Source: Burkholderia sp. WAC0059 (GTDB taxonomy: Bacteria > Pseudomonadota > Gammaproteobacteria > Burkholderiales > Burkholderiaceae). From it: a stretch of DNA of 64,000 bases. The stretch covers positions 56,902 through 120,901 of the forward strand of contig NZ_PNEO01000019.1 in NCBI RefSeq assembly GCF_002870125.1, given 5' to 3'. The notes under the pieces are model-generated. The model worked only from the letters and a program-made list of their open reading frames with translations, did not search any database and was not told the origin of the DNA. How positions within the stretch are numbered: the first letter of the stretch is position 1; each line of letters opens with the position of its first letter. Shown in pieces: positions 35,793 to 43,827 of this stretch. A program made the position numbers and the translations under genes.

Positions 35793-36230
35793 TTACTGCG
35801 CGGTGCCCGCCTTCGTCAGCGCGAAAAGCGTGGAGCGCAGCGCCTTCGCGTGATCGCGCTGCAGGTATTGCTCGAACGCCTGCTGGGCGTCGACCCACAA
35901 CGCGTAGGCTTTCTCGAAGCGCCGCCGGCCGCTCGCCGAGAGACGGAACGTCAACGCGCGCGCATCGTGCGGCGCCGCCGACGCCAGCACGAGCGCATCG
36001 CGCTGCAACGGCTTGAGCGCGCGCACGACAGTCGTGCGGTCCATCACGAGGTCGTCTGCCAGCTCGAGCACCGTGACGCCCGGCGTGCGGCTCAGGCGGG
36101 AAAGGATCGCGAACTGCGCGGCCGTCAGGTCCGCCTGCGAAAGGTAGCCCTCGTAGAGCTGGGTGACGAAACGCGACGCCTGCCGCAAGGCAAAGCAGTT
36201 GCAGTCTTCGCGCATTACCCGTTTCGTCAT
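35793..36230 (-). CDS. MarR-family regulator linked to the thiolase gene
   Basis: This 145-residue winged-helix repressor begins TKRVMREDCNCFALRQASRFVTQLYEGYL. The DNA-binding core reads TAAQFAILSRLSRTPGVTVLELADDLVMDRTTVVRALKPLQRDALV, which matches the MarR recognition helix and wing. It is paralogous to the second MarR at 41.9-42.4 kb: both start with a Cys just before FA.RQA.R..QLYE. The ATG at 36230 is preferred to a long upstream extension that would overlap the thiolase gene. It lies 62 nt downstream of the thiolase gene on the same strand, so the pair is probably autoregulated from the promoter at 37.6 kb. Confidence 0.9.
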   Translation of the reverse strand: MTKRVMREDCNCFALRQASRFVTQLYEGYLSQADLTAAQFAILSRLSRTPGVTVLELADDLVMDRTTVVRALKPLQRDALVLASAAPHDARALTFRLSASGRRRFEKAYALWVDAQQAFEQYLQRDHAKALRSTLFALTKAGTAQ

Positions 36231-36292
36231 GTCCGCCAACCCGTGGTGATGGAACGTTTTCCTCGCGGCGCCCAGGCGCCCCCCGGCGCCCA

Positions 36293-37480
36293 TCATACTT
36301 TCTCGAGCGCGAGCGCGATACCCTGGCCGCCGCCGATGCACAGCGTCACCACGCCCCGCCGGATGCCGTCGCGCTGCATCGACCACGCAAGCCGCGTGGT
36401 CAGAATCGCGCCCGTCGCGCCGATCGGATGCCCGTGCGCGATGGCCCCGCCCTCGACGTTGACGATGTCCGCCGGCAACCCCAGCGCCTGCATCACCGCG
36501 AGCGGCACGGCCGCGAAAGCCTCGTTGATCTCGACGCGCTCCACGTCGGCGAGCGACCAGCCGGCGCGCCGCAACGCGAGACGCACGGCCGGCACCGGGC
36601 CGAGGCCGAACATGCCCGGCTCCACGGCCGCCACGCCGTAGCCCGCGAGCCGCAGCATCGGCTCGATGCCGCGCGCCTCGGCAAAGCCGCGTTCGGCCAC
36701 GAGCATGGCCGACGCGCCGCTGTTCAGGCCCGGCGCGTTGCCCGCCGTGATCGTGCCGTCGGGACGGAACGCCGGGCGCAGCTTCGCCAGCACGTCGACC
36801 GTCGTGTCTGGCCTCGGCGACTCGTCGACCTCGAAGCGCACGGCGCCGCGCCGGCCCGCCACCTCGACGGCGACGATCTCCTCACGAAAACGGCCGGCCG
36901 CCTGGGCCGCCGCGAAGCGCTGCTGCGAACGCTCGGCCCAGCGATCCTGATCGGCGCGGGTAAGATGCGCCCCGGTCACGAGGTCTTCGGTGTGCCAGCC
37001 CGAGTGTTCGTCCGAGAACGCGTCGACGAGACCGTCGCGCAACATGCTGTCGTGAATCTGCGCGGACCCCATCCGGTATCCCCAGCGCCCGCCGTCGAGC
37101 AGATAGGGCGCACGGTCCATGTTCTCCATGCCGCCCGCGAGCGCCACGTCGCTTAAGCCCAGCAGCACTTCCTGCGCCGCGCTCGCGATGGCCTGCACGC
37201 CCGAACCGCAGACGCGGTTCACGGTGAACGCCGGCACCTCGACCGGCACGCCGCCGTGCACCGCGGCCTGACGCGCCGGATTCATGCGATTGCCTGCCTG
37301 AATCACGTTGCCCATGACCACGGCGCCGAGCAGCGCCGGGTCGAGCTTCGCGCGCGCCAGCGTACCGCGCACTGCCGCCGCGCCGAGATCGACCGCGCTC
37401 GCCTCGCGCAGCGCGCCGTTGAAACCGCCGATGGCCGTTCGCACCGGATGACACAACACGACTTCGCGCTCGCTCATCAT
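36293..37480 (-). CDS. Acetyl-CoA acetyltransferase (thiolase)
   Basis: This cytoplasmic thiolase of 395 residues condenses or cleaves acyl-CoA units. The nucleophilic Cys is in NRVCGSGVQAI near residue 90. The other catalytic motifs are NEAFA near 320, AHGHPIGATGA near 352 with the His, and CIGGGQG near 382 with the second Cys. The length and the MNPARQ segment fit degradative/biosynthetic acetoacetyl-CoA thiolases (AtoB/PhaA-like). Start is ambiguous between two adjacent ATGs at 37480 and 37477, after GGGAGAG. A MarR gene follows, and an operator-like palindrome sits in its promoter, so this thiolase appears to be inducible rather than housekeeping. Confidence 0.9.
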   Translation of the reverse strand: MMSEREVVLCHPVRTAIGGFNGALREASAVDLGAAAVRGTLARAKLDPALLGAVVMGNVIQAGNRMNPARQAAVHGGVPVEVPAFTVNRVCGSGVQAIASAAQEVLLGLSDVALAGGMENMDRAPYLLDGGRWGYRMGSAQIHDSMLRDGLVDAFSDEHSGWHTEDLVTGAHLTRADQDRWAERSQQRFAAAQAAGRFREEIVAVEVAGRRGAVRFEVDESPRPDTTVDVLAKLRPAFRPDGTITAGNAPGLNSGASAMLVAERGFAEARGIEPMLRLAGYGVAAVEPGMFGLGPVPAVRLALRRAGWSLADVERVEINEAFAAVPLAVMQALGLPADIVNVEGGAIAHGHPIGATGAILTTRLAWSMQRDGIRRGVVTLCIGGGQGIALALEKV

Positions 37481-37589
37481 CGCGCTCTCCCGATAGAGTC
37501 CGTCATTTTCGCCGCGGGCAAGCCCTGCCGGCCATGGATGAAGCGGCTCCGGCGCGATGGACGAAACGCGCGCCGAAGCCGTTACGGTC

Positions 37590-37618
37590 ATTCTAGGCAT
37601 GCATATGCACAGAGACAA
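37590..37618 (-). promoter_or_regulatory. Thiolase-marR promoter with palindrome in the spacer
   Basis: On the minus strand TTGTCT (-35, 37618-37613) and TAGAAT (-10, 37595-37590) are separated by exactly 17 bp. The spacer contains the perfect palindrome TGCATATGCA (37600-37609) and the ATATGCAC core seen at the two Emr-side sites. Binding of a MarR protein here would block RNA polymerase. The start codon of the thiolase lies about 110 nt downstream. Confidence 0.72.
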
Positions 37619-37662
37619 ACCGTTTCTCCCGCAAGGCGGTTTGCCGCCGCTCCCGCCGGCCG

Positions 37663-39144
37663 TCAACCGCGCGGCGGCGCGGCCGCGACCACGTCGCCCG
37701 TCTCGCTCCATCCGCCGCCGAGCGACCGGTAGAGCGCCACGGCTGCCAGCGCGTGCGCGCGCTGCGCGTCGTTGAGCAGGTCCGCATCCTGAAGATAGGT
37801 CTGCTGCGCGCTCAGCACGTCGAGGAAATCGGTCGCGCCGCCCTTGTAGAGCTGGTTCGCCAGCGTGAGCGCCTGCCCCGACGCGGCGAGCGCGTCGGCG
37901 AGCCGCCGCGTCTCGCCGTCCGCGCTGACGAGGCTGCTGCGGTTGTCCTCGACGTCCTTCAGCGCTTCGAGCAGCGTCTGCCCGAGGCCAAGCTGCGATT
38001 CGCTCAGCCGGCTCTCGCTCGCGTCGATGTCCGCCGTGATGCGGCCCGCGCTGAAGATCGGGCTCGTCGCGTTGAGCGCGGCGCTGAACAGGTTGTCGGT
38101 CAGCGTCGGCAGCCCGAGATACGACGAGGCCAGCACGCCGTCGCTCAGGTTCAGCGAGAACTTTGGATAGCGCTCCGCGCGCGCGAGGCCGACCTGCGCC
38201 GCGCGCTGCTGCACCGTCGCGTAGGCCGCCAGCACGTCGGGCCGGCGCAGCAGCGCCGCCGAGGGCAGCATGCGCGGCACCGCGCCCGGCGCGGCCGGAA
38301 TCGGCGCGGGCGCGGTCAGTTGCGCGAGCATCGGCGACTCGGGCGTGCGCCCCGTGTAGACCGCGATCAGGTTCAGTTGACGCTCGATCCCCGCCTCGGT
38401 CGGCGGAATCCGCGCCTGCAACTCGTCGAGCTGCGTCTGCGCGCGCGCCACGTCGAGTTTCGTGGAAAGGCCGTATTTCAGGCGCTGTTGCGTCAGTTGC
38501 AGCGCGCGTTCGCGGATGCCCACGTTGTCGCCCAGGATTTTCCGCTCGGCCTGGAACCAGCGCAGATCGACGTAGGCCGACGCCGTGTTCGCCGCGAGCG
38601 CGAGCCGCGCCTCGTCGAGCGCGTACCGCTCGCCGACAAGGCCCGCCTGGGCCGCGAGCAGGTCGAGCCGCGCGCCGCCGAACACGTCGGGCGTCCAGTT
38701 CAGCGAAGCGCCCGCCCCGGCCTCGCGCACGTAGCCGAGCGGCGGCGGCGCGTTTTCGCGCGTGTCGGCCGCCGTGGTGTCGAAGTCGAGTTCGGGCAGC
38801 AGCACGGCACGCTTCTCGCGCGCGAGAAACTCGGCCTGCTTCACGCGCTCGGTCGCCATCCGGAGGTCGAGGTTGCCCGCGAGCACGGTGGCGAGCAGCG
38901 CGTCGAGCGTCGGGTCGCCGAAGCGGGCCCACCATGCCTGCGCGTCGACGGCGTCTTGCGGCGCCTCGATGCGCCAGGCGGCGGGCGCCGTCGAGGCGAC
39001 CGTCTCGTGCAAATCGGCGTGCCGGGCCGGCTGGAGTCCGCAGGCGGCGAGCGCGACGCTGGCCGCGAACGCGACGGCGAGGCGCCTCGCCGTTCGCAGG
39101 CGCCAAGCCGCGGCATCGGACGAATGAAGGAGGTTCGGGTTCAT
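37663..39144 (-). CDS. Outer-membrane efflux lipoprotein (NodT/OprM family)
   Basis: This 493-residue TolC-like outer-membrane factor has a lipobox LAAC at residues 32-35 and two OEP repeats. The repeats carry long alpha-helical stretches (LAREKRAVLLPELDF…, VGLARAERYPKFSLNLS…) and the NodT-type ending LGGGW. It is a trimeric channel that completes a tripartite pump with the HlyD adaptor and MFS permease encoded just upstream. It starts 8 nt after the emrB stop, with AAGGAGG-like sequence near 39128-39134 as a good ribosome site. The gene is intact. Confidence 0.92.
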   Translation of the reverse strand: MNPNLLHSSDAAAWRLRTARRLAVAFAASVALAACGLQPARHADLHETVASTAPAAWRIEAPQDAVDAQAWWARFGDPTLDALLATVLAGNLDLRMATERVKQAEFLAREKRAVLLPELDFDTTAADTRENAPPPLGYVREAGAGASLNWTPDVFGGARLDLLAAQAGLVGERYALDEARLALAANTASAYVDLRWFQAERKILGDNVGIRERALQLTQQRLKYGLSTKLDVARAQTQLDELQARIPPTEAGIERQLNLIAVYTGRTPESPMLAQLTAPAPIPAAPGAVPRMLPSAALLRRPDVLAAYATVQQRAAQVGLARAERYPKFSLNLSDGVLASSYLGLPTLTDNLFSAALNATSPIFSAGRITADIDASESRLSESQLGLGQTLLEALKDVEDNRSSLVSADGETRRLADALAASGQALTLANQLYKGGATDFLDVLSAQQTYLQDADLLNDAQRAHALAAVALYRSLGGGWSETGDVVAAAPPRG

Positions 39145-39152
39145 GGTCGATC

Positions 39153-40727
39153 TCAATGCGCGTCCGGCGGCGGCGCGCTCGTCGCGACGGGCCGGGAGAA
39201 AAGCGCGCTCGCGACGCCAACGACGAAGCACAGCGAGAGCACGAAAAAGGTATCGGAGAACGTCATGACGAGCGCCTCGCGCAACACGAGCGCATGCAGT
39301 TGCGCGAGGCCGGCCTCGCCGACGTTGAGCACGTCGCCGGCCGTGTCGCGCCAGTAGCGGGTCTGCCCCGCGAGCAGCGCCTCGACCTGGGGCTGCCCCG
39401 TCGTAATGCTTTCGTTGAGCCGCAGGTAATGGAAGTTGAGCCGGTCGTTGAGCATGGTCGAGCTGACCGCGATGCCGATGGCGCCGCCGAGGTTGCGCAT
39501 CAGGTTGAAGAGGCCGCTCGCCGACTTGAGCCGCGCGGGCGGCAGCGAGCCGAGCGACATCGTGACGATGGGCGGCACCGCGAACTGCTGGCCGATGCCG
39601 CGCAGCGCCTGGGGCAGCAGCAGTTGCTGCCAGCCCCACTCGTGCGTGAGCGGCACGTACAGGTAGCAGCCGAGCCCGAAACAGACGAGCCCGAACAGCA
39701 TCAGGAGGCGCAGGTCGACGAAGCGCGTCGCGAACGCGTACGTGACGAGCGCGATCAACTGGAACACGCCGACCGACAGCAGCGCGAGCCCGATCTGCAG
39801 CGAACTGAAGCCGCGCACCTCGGCGAGGAAAAGCGGCGTCAGGAACACCGACACGAAAATGCCGATGCCGGTCACGAACGAGAGCAGGCTGCCGATGCCG
39901 AAGTTGCGCACCCGCAGGGCGCGCAGATCGACGATGGGGTCGCGCGCGGTCAACGCGTGCACGACGAAGAGAAAGCCGCAGATAGCCGAGATCCACGTGC
40001 AGGTCAGGATCGCGTCGTCGCCGAACCAGTTCTTTCGCGGCCCCTCCTCGAGCACGTATTCGAGGCAGCCGAGAAAGCCGCTCATCAGCGCGATGCCGAG
40101 GTAGTCGCCGCGGCGCAACAGCGCGAGGTCGGGATCGTCGACGTGCACGTACTTCGGCACGAGCAGCGCCACGGCGATGCCGGGCACCACGTTCAGGTAG
40201 AACAGCCAGTGCCACGACCACTGGTCGGTAATCCAGCCGCCGACCACGGGTCCGACGGTCGGCGCGAGCGAGGCGAGCGCGCCGATGGTGGTCGCCGCAA
40301 TCACGCGCTGCCGGCCCGGAAACAGCATGAAGGCGGTCGTGAACACGGTCGGGATCATCACCGCGCCGAGCGCGCCCTGCAACGCGCGAAAGACGATCAT
40401 CGAGTCGATGTCCCAAGCGAGGCCGCAGAGCATACTCGTCAGCGTGAAGCCAACTGCCGAGGCGGCGAACAGCCAGCGCGTCGAGAACACCTTCGAGAGC
40501 CAACCCGACGTCGGGATGACGAGAATCTCGGCGATCAGATAAGCCGTCTGCACCCACGAGAGCTCGTCCTGACTCGCCGACAGGCCGCCGCCGATGTCGC
40601 GCAGCGACGAGGCGACGATCTGGATGTCGAGCGTCGCCATGAAAAAACCCAGGCACATCAGCGAAAACGCGAACACGCGCTGCGGCAGCGGCTGCGCGGC
40701 GGGGTCGAGCGGTCGGGCGGCGGTCAT
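39153..40727 (-). CDS. emrB: MFS multidrug efflux permease, DHA2 (EmrB) family
   Basis: This 524-residue drug/proton antiporter has 14 predicted TM helices. Motif A-type and family blocks include MCLGFFMATLDIQIVASSLRDIGG near residues 24-47, the TM2-3 region WLSKVFSTRWLFAASAVGF, and motif C in LAPTVGPVVGGWITDQWSWHWLFYLN near 150-175, the antiporter signature. It starts with ATG at 40727, 16 nt after emrA, and precedes the outer-membrane factor by 8 nt. Together they form an EmrAB-type tripartite exporter controlled by the upstream MarR. Confidence 0.93.
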   Translation of the reverse strand: MTAARPLDPAAQPLPQRVFAFSLMCLGFFMATLDIQIVASSLRDIGGGLSASQDELSWVQTAYLIAEILVIPTSGWLSKVFSTRWLFAASAVGFTLTSMLCGLAWDIDSMIVFRALQGALGAVMIPTVFTTAFMLFPGRQRVIAATTIGALASLAPTVGPVVGGWITDQWSWHWLFYLNVVPGIAVALLVPKYVHVDDPDLALLRRGDYLGIALMSGFLGCLEYVLEEGPRKNWFGDDAILTCTWISAICGFLFVVHALTARDPIVDLRALRVRNFGIGSLLSFVTGIGIFVSVFLTPLFLAEVRGFSSLQIGLALLSVGVFQLIALVTYAFATRFVDLRLLMLFGLVCFGLGCYLYVPLTHEWGWQQLLLPQALRGIGQQFAVPPIVTMSLGSLPPARLKSASGLFNLMRNLGGAIGIAVSSTMLNDRLNFHYLRLNESITTGQPQVEALLAGQTRYWRDTAGDVLNVGEAGLAQLHALVLREALVMTFSDTFFVLSLCFVVGVASALFSRPVATSAPPPDAH

Positions 40728-40743
40728 GTCGTGCGCCCCGCGC

Positions 40744-41850
40744 TCAGTGCGCCGCCGCGCGCGGCGCGGCGTCGTCCAGATGCACCTCGACCGTCGCCGA
40801 GAGGCCGGGGCGCAGCACGCCCTGCCGGTTGGGCGGCACATCGAGCCGGATGCGCACCGGCACGCGCTGCACGATCTTCGTGAAGTTGCCGGTGGCGTTC
40901 TCGGGCGGCAGCACGCTGAAGGTCGCGCCCGTCGCAGGCGCAAGGCTTTCGACGTAGCCGTGCAGCGTCCCGTTCGCCGCATCGAGCGTCACGTCGGCGC
41001 GCTCGCCCGCGTGCATCCGCTTTAGCTGGTCTTCCTTGAAATTGGCGTCGACCCAGAGGTCCGAGGCCGGCACCACGGTCAGGAGCGGTACGCCCGCGTC
41101 CGCGAGCATCCCGACCCGGGCGGTCCGGTTGCCGACGTAGCCGTCCACGGGCGAGCGGAGCGTTGTGTATTCGACGTTCAACTCGGCCAGCCGCCGCGCG
41201 GCCTCGGCCGTGGCCACGCGCGCCTTCGCGTCGGCAATCTGCGCACCGAGCACCTGAAGGTCGCGCTGCGCGGCCGTCACCGAGGCCGCGCTGCCTTGTA
41301 CGGCAGCCTCGGCCTTCGCGTAGCTGGCGTCGGCCTGCTCGACGAGCTGGTCCGACACGGCCTCGTCCTTCACGAGCTGGCGGTAGCGCTGCTGGTCCAG
41401 CCGGCTGCGCGTCAGTTCCGCGGCAGCCGCGCGTTCCCCGGCCTGCTGCTGCGCGATGACGGCCGCCTGCAACGCGAGCCGCGCCTGTAGCTGCGCGAGG
41501 GCGGCGCGTGCGCCGTCTACCTCGGCGCCGGCCTGTGCGAGCCTCGCGTCGTAGTCGCGCGAATCGAGGCGGATCAGCACCTGGCCCGCCCGCACGAACT
41601 GGTTGTCGCGCACCGGGATCTGGGTCACGAAGCCGCTCACGCGCGGCGCCATGACCGTGACGTTGCCGCCCACGTAAGCATCGTCGGTCGCTTGAACGAA
41701 GCGCAGCACGAAGTACCAGTAGCCGGCCGCCGCGATCAGCACGACCGCGACGATCCCGAGCGCCAGCCCCATCCAGGACGCGCGCCTCGCCTGCATGCCC
41801 GTGACGGCGGGTTGCGGCGGGCCGCCGGCGGGAGTGGAAGGACTCGACAT
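40744..41850 (-). CDS. emrA: HlyD-family adaptor of the Emr efflux pump
   Basis: This 368-residue membrane-fusion protein has one N-terminal TM helix (MGLALGIVAVVLIAAAGYWYFVL). A lipoyl half follows (RFVQATDDAYVGGNVTVMAPRVSGFV), then a coiled-coil hairpin of about 110 residues rich in Ala/Gln/Leu. The second lipoyl half and beta-barrel come next (LRSPVDGYVGNRTARVGMLADAG, DLWVDANFKEDQL), ending PGLSATVEVHLD. It bridges EmrB and the outer-membrane factor. AGGTGA lies 8 nt before the ATG at 41850, and an operator-like motif directly precedes it. Confidence 0.94.
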   Translation of the reverse strand: MSSPSTPAGGPPQPAVTGMQARRASWMGLALGIVAVVLIAAAGYWYFVLRFVQATDDAYVGGNVTVMAPRVSGFVTQIPVRDNQFVRAGQVLIRLDSRDYDARLAQAGAEVDGARAALAQLQARLALQAAVIAQQQAGERAAAAELTRSRLDQQRYRQLVKDEAVSDQLVEQADASYAKAEAAVQGSAASVTAAQRDLQVLGAQIADAKARVATAEAARRLAELNVEYTTLRSPVDGYVGNRTARVGMLADAGVPLLTVVPASDLWVDANFKEDQLKRMHAGERADVTLDAANGTLHGYVESLAPATGATFSVLPPENATGNFTKIVQRVPVRIRLDVPPNRQGVLRPGLSATVEVHLDDAAPRAAAH

Positions 41851-41859
41851 GATTTCACC

Positions 41860-41890
41860 TGTGTATATGCACTTTTAACGGTGCAGGAAA
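41860..41890 (-). promoter_or_regulatory. Putative emrA promoter and MarR operator (site B)
   Basis: TGTGTATATGCAC (41860-41872) repeats 13 identical bases of the site overlapping the marR start at 42.4 kb. On the minus strand a -10 TATACA (41867-41862) overlaps it, with a weak -35 TTTCCT (41890-41885) 17 bp upstream. This would give emrA a second, separately repressed promoter inside the operon. Confidence 0.6.
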
Positions 41891-41916
41891 GTCTCTGAAA
41901 CGGACGTGTCCAGATG

Positions 41917-42387
41917 CTACGGATTGGAAACGACGGCGCGCGTGACGCGGAACAGCTCGCGGCGCAGCCAGGCCGCGCGACGCGGGCCGAAGCGGCGCTC
42001 GAACTCGTCCTGAGCGGCCCGCCAGCAGACGAGCGCGCCTGCGAACCGCGCGCGGCCAGCGCCCGTCAGCTCTAGCTGCAAACGACGCGGACCGGCGCGC
42101 CGGCCCGGAATCGACACGTCGGCGACGAGACCGGCGCGCAGTAGCGGCCGCAGCGCGCGAATCAGCGTGGTGCGCTCCATCACCATGGCACGCGCCAGCT
42201 CGGCCATGGTCAGACTCTCGGCCCGGCCGAGCGCGCCGAGAATGCTGAACTGCGTCGGCGTCAGGCCCGCGGCCACGAGATGGCGTTCGTAAAGCTGCGA
42301 CAAATGCCGGGCAGCCTGGCGAACGGCGAAGCAGTCGTCGTTCTCGGGCGCCTCGGCAAGGGGTCGGGAAGTCGCTTTTGTGTGCAT
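41917..42387 (-). CDS. MarR-family repressor of the Emr efflux operon
   Basis: This winged-helix regulator of about 156 residues has a conserved Cys in ENDDCFAVRQAARHLSQLYERHL and a DNA-binding core LTMAELARAMVMERTTLIRALRPLLRAGLV, followed by an Arg-rich wing. It is paralogous to the regulator beside the thiolase gene. Two starts are possible: ATG at 42387 or GTG at 42393. The ATG is favoured because a good promoter places the transcription start on or next to it, which would make the mRNA leaderless; there is no ribosome site upstream. It lies upstream of emrA-emrB-nodT on the same strand and is the obvious local repressor, responding to a pump substrate. Confidence 0.88.
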   Translation of the reverse strand: MHTKATSRPLAEAPENDDCFAVRQAARHLSQLYERHLVAAGLTPTQFSILGALGRAESLTMAELARAMVMERTTLIRALRPLLRAGLVADVSIPGRRAGPRRLQLELTGAGRARFAGALVCWRAAQDEFERRFGPRRAAWLRRELFRVTRAVVSNP

Positions 42388-42422
42388 ATACACAGATTAA
42401 TGGGAGATCGAACGCCGATCAA
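42379..42422 (-). promoter_or_regulatory. marR-emr promoter with operator at the start codon (site A)
   Basis: On the minus strand -35 TTGATC (42422-42417), a 17-bp spacer and -10 TAATCT (42399-42394) are followed directly by GTGTATATGCACACA (42393-42379). That is a partial dyad with TGTGT/ACACA ends and includes the marR ATG at 42387. The predicted transcription start falls at about the ATG, so repressor binding would cover both the transcription and translation starts. Confidence 0.75.
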
Positions 42423-42504
42423 CCGCCGCGGCACACATCAGATTCTGGACGCCGCGACAACAATCCGGTCTATCCGACCTAGCCGACCCATGCGGCGGCC
42501 GGCC

Positions 42505-43428
42505 TCAGGCCTGAACGGCCGGCAGGCCCTGCCCGGCCTCGCCGTAGAACGCCGTCGCGTGGTCGATGAACGCACGCACCTTCGCCGGCAGCAGCGTGCG
42601 CGTCGTATAGGCGAGCCGGATCTCGATCTCGCTGTCCACGATCTCGAAGTCGTCGAGTACCGCGACGAGCCGCCCCGAGGCGAGCGCATCTTCCACGAGT
42701 ACCGCGGGCAGGATGCCGATGCCGAAGCCCTGCAGCACCATTTCGCGATTGAAGACGGGATTGTTCGAGACGACGTCGTGCCGGAACGGCACGATCCGTT
42801 CCTCGCCGTCGATCCGGAACGTCAGCGTCGGCTTGCGCAGCGACGGCGGCATCGAGACGAACAGATGGCCGGCCAGCTCGTCGGGATGGACGGGGCGGCC
42901 GTAGGCCTGCAGATACGCGGGCGCGGCGGCGAGCACGAGCGTAATGCGTTCGAGGAGCCGCGTCACCGTCGTGTCGTTGTTGAGCATGAACGGCAGCACG
43001 ATGCCGAGATCGTAGCCGTCGGCGACGAGGTCGACGGGCCGCTCGGTCAGCGTCACGTCGAGGCGGACCTTCGGCTGCGCACGCTTGAAGCTCGAAATGA
43101 GCGGCACGAGCCGGCTCACGGTCGCCGTGGTGTGGGCGACGAGCCGCAGCACGCCGCCGGCCTCGCGCGTCTGGCCCGACGCGTCGGCCTCCAGCGCGTC
43201 GAGTTCGTCGAGCACGCGGCGGCAGCCTTCGTAGAAGCGCTCGGCCGTCTCCGTCAGCGAGAGCGAACGCGTCGTGCGGTGAAGGAGCCGGCTGCCGAGC
43301 CGCTTCTCGAGACGCGCGATCGCCCGCGACACGACCGGCGTGGTCAGCCCGTGCATGTCCGCCGCGCGCGTGAAGCTGCGGGCTTCGACGACCGAGCGGA
43401 AAATCCGCAGACTGTCGATGTAATCCAT
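42505..43428 (-). CDS. LysR-family transcriptional regulator
   Basis: This 307-residue LysR protein has an N-terminal winged HTH (MDYIDSLRIFRSVVEARSFTRAADMHGLTTPVVSRAIARLEKRLGSRLLHRTTRSLSLTETA region, residues 1-65) and a periplasmic-binding-type effector domain (about 88-300; FNREMVLQGFGIGILPAVLVEDAL). It belongs to the large CrgA/YafC-like group common in Burkholderia. The ATG at 43428 follows a GACGAGG ribosome site. It lies upstream of nothing obvious on its own strand except the marR-emr block 112 nt further on, and no divergent partner is present, so its target is unknown. Confidence 0.92.
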   Translation of the reverse strand: MDYIDSLRIFRSVVEARSFTRAADMHGLTTPVVSRAIARLEKRLGSRLLHRTTRSLSLTETAERFYEGCRRVLDELDALEADASGQTREAGGVLRLVAHTTATVSRLVPLISSFKRAQPKVRLDVTLTERPVDLVADGYDLGIVLPFMLNNDTTVTRLLERITLVLAAAPAYLQAYGRPVHPDELAGHLFVSMPPSLRKPTLTFRIDGEERIVPFRHDVVSNNPVFNREMVLQGFGIGILPAVLVEDALASGRLVAVLDDFEIVDSEIEIRLAYTTRTLLPAKVRAFIDHATAFYGEAGQGLPAVQA

Positions 43429-43505
43429 GGCCTCGTCTTATGCGATGTCGGTGGTCGGGGCGGCCGATGAACGGCGGAATCGGACGCGGGCGCGCCGCTT
43501 TCGGA

Positions 43506-43781
43506 TCACGAAGCCGGCGCCTCTCCGGTTCCGAACACCTCGGCGCCGAAGCGCCGCCCCTCCTCGCTCAGGCACGCGGTGCCCCGGCCTTCCTCGTCGA
43601 TCGTCACGACGGCGATCCCGCTGTCGACGAGCGCCGTGAGCTGCCGGCGCAGCGCGCTCATCGGCACGCCGGACTGCTTCGAAAGCTTCGCGAGCGACCA
43701 CGGGCGCTCCGGCGTTTCCTGCTGCGCGCGCCAGAGCTGCGCGAGCACCGCGACCAGCACCGGATCGACTTCTTCGTTCAT
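43506..43781 (-). CDS. Small winged-helix protein
   Basis: This 91-residue protein reads as a single winged helix. The segment PWSLAKLSKQSGVPMSALRRQLTALVDSGIAVVTIDEEGRGTACLSEEGR has the helix-turn-helix followed by a beta wing. It resembles small MarR/IclR-like DNA-binding proteins found throughout Burkholderiales, but I cannot name the family. GGGAGAAG lies 6 nt before the ATG at 43781. It sits 46 nt after the MocR gene and 77 nt before the LysR gene, all on the minus strand. It is probably a regulator or an accessory to MocR. Confidence 0.75.
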   Translation of the reverse strand: MNEEVDPVLVAVLAQLWRAQQETPERPWSLAKLSKQSGVPMSALRRQLTALVDSGIAVVTIDEEGRGTACLSEEGRRFGAEVFGTGEAPAS

Positions 43782-43827
43782 CTGCTTCTCCCTGGGTTCC
43801 TGCCGCGCGGCCCGCCGCGGGCCGCGC

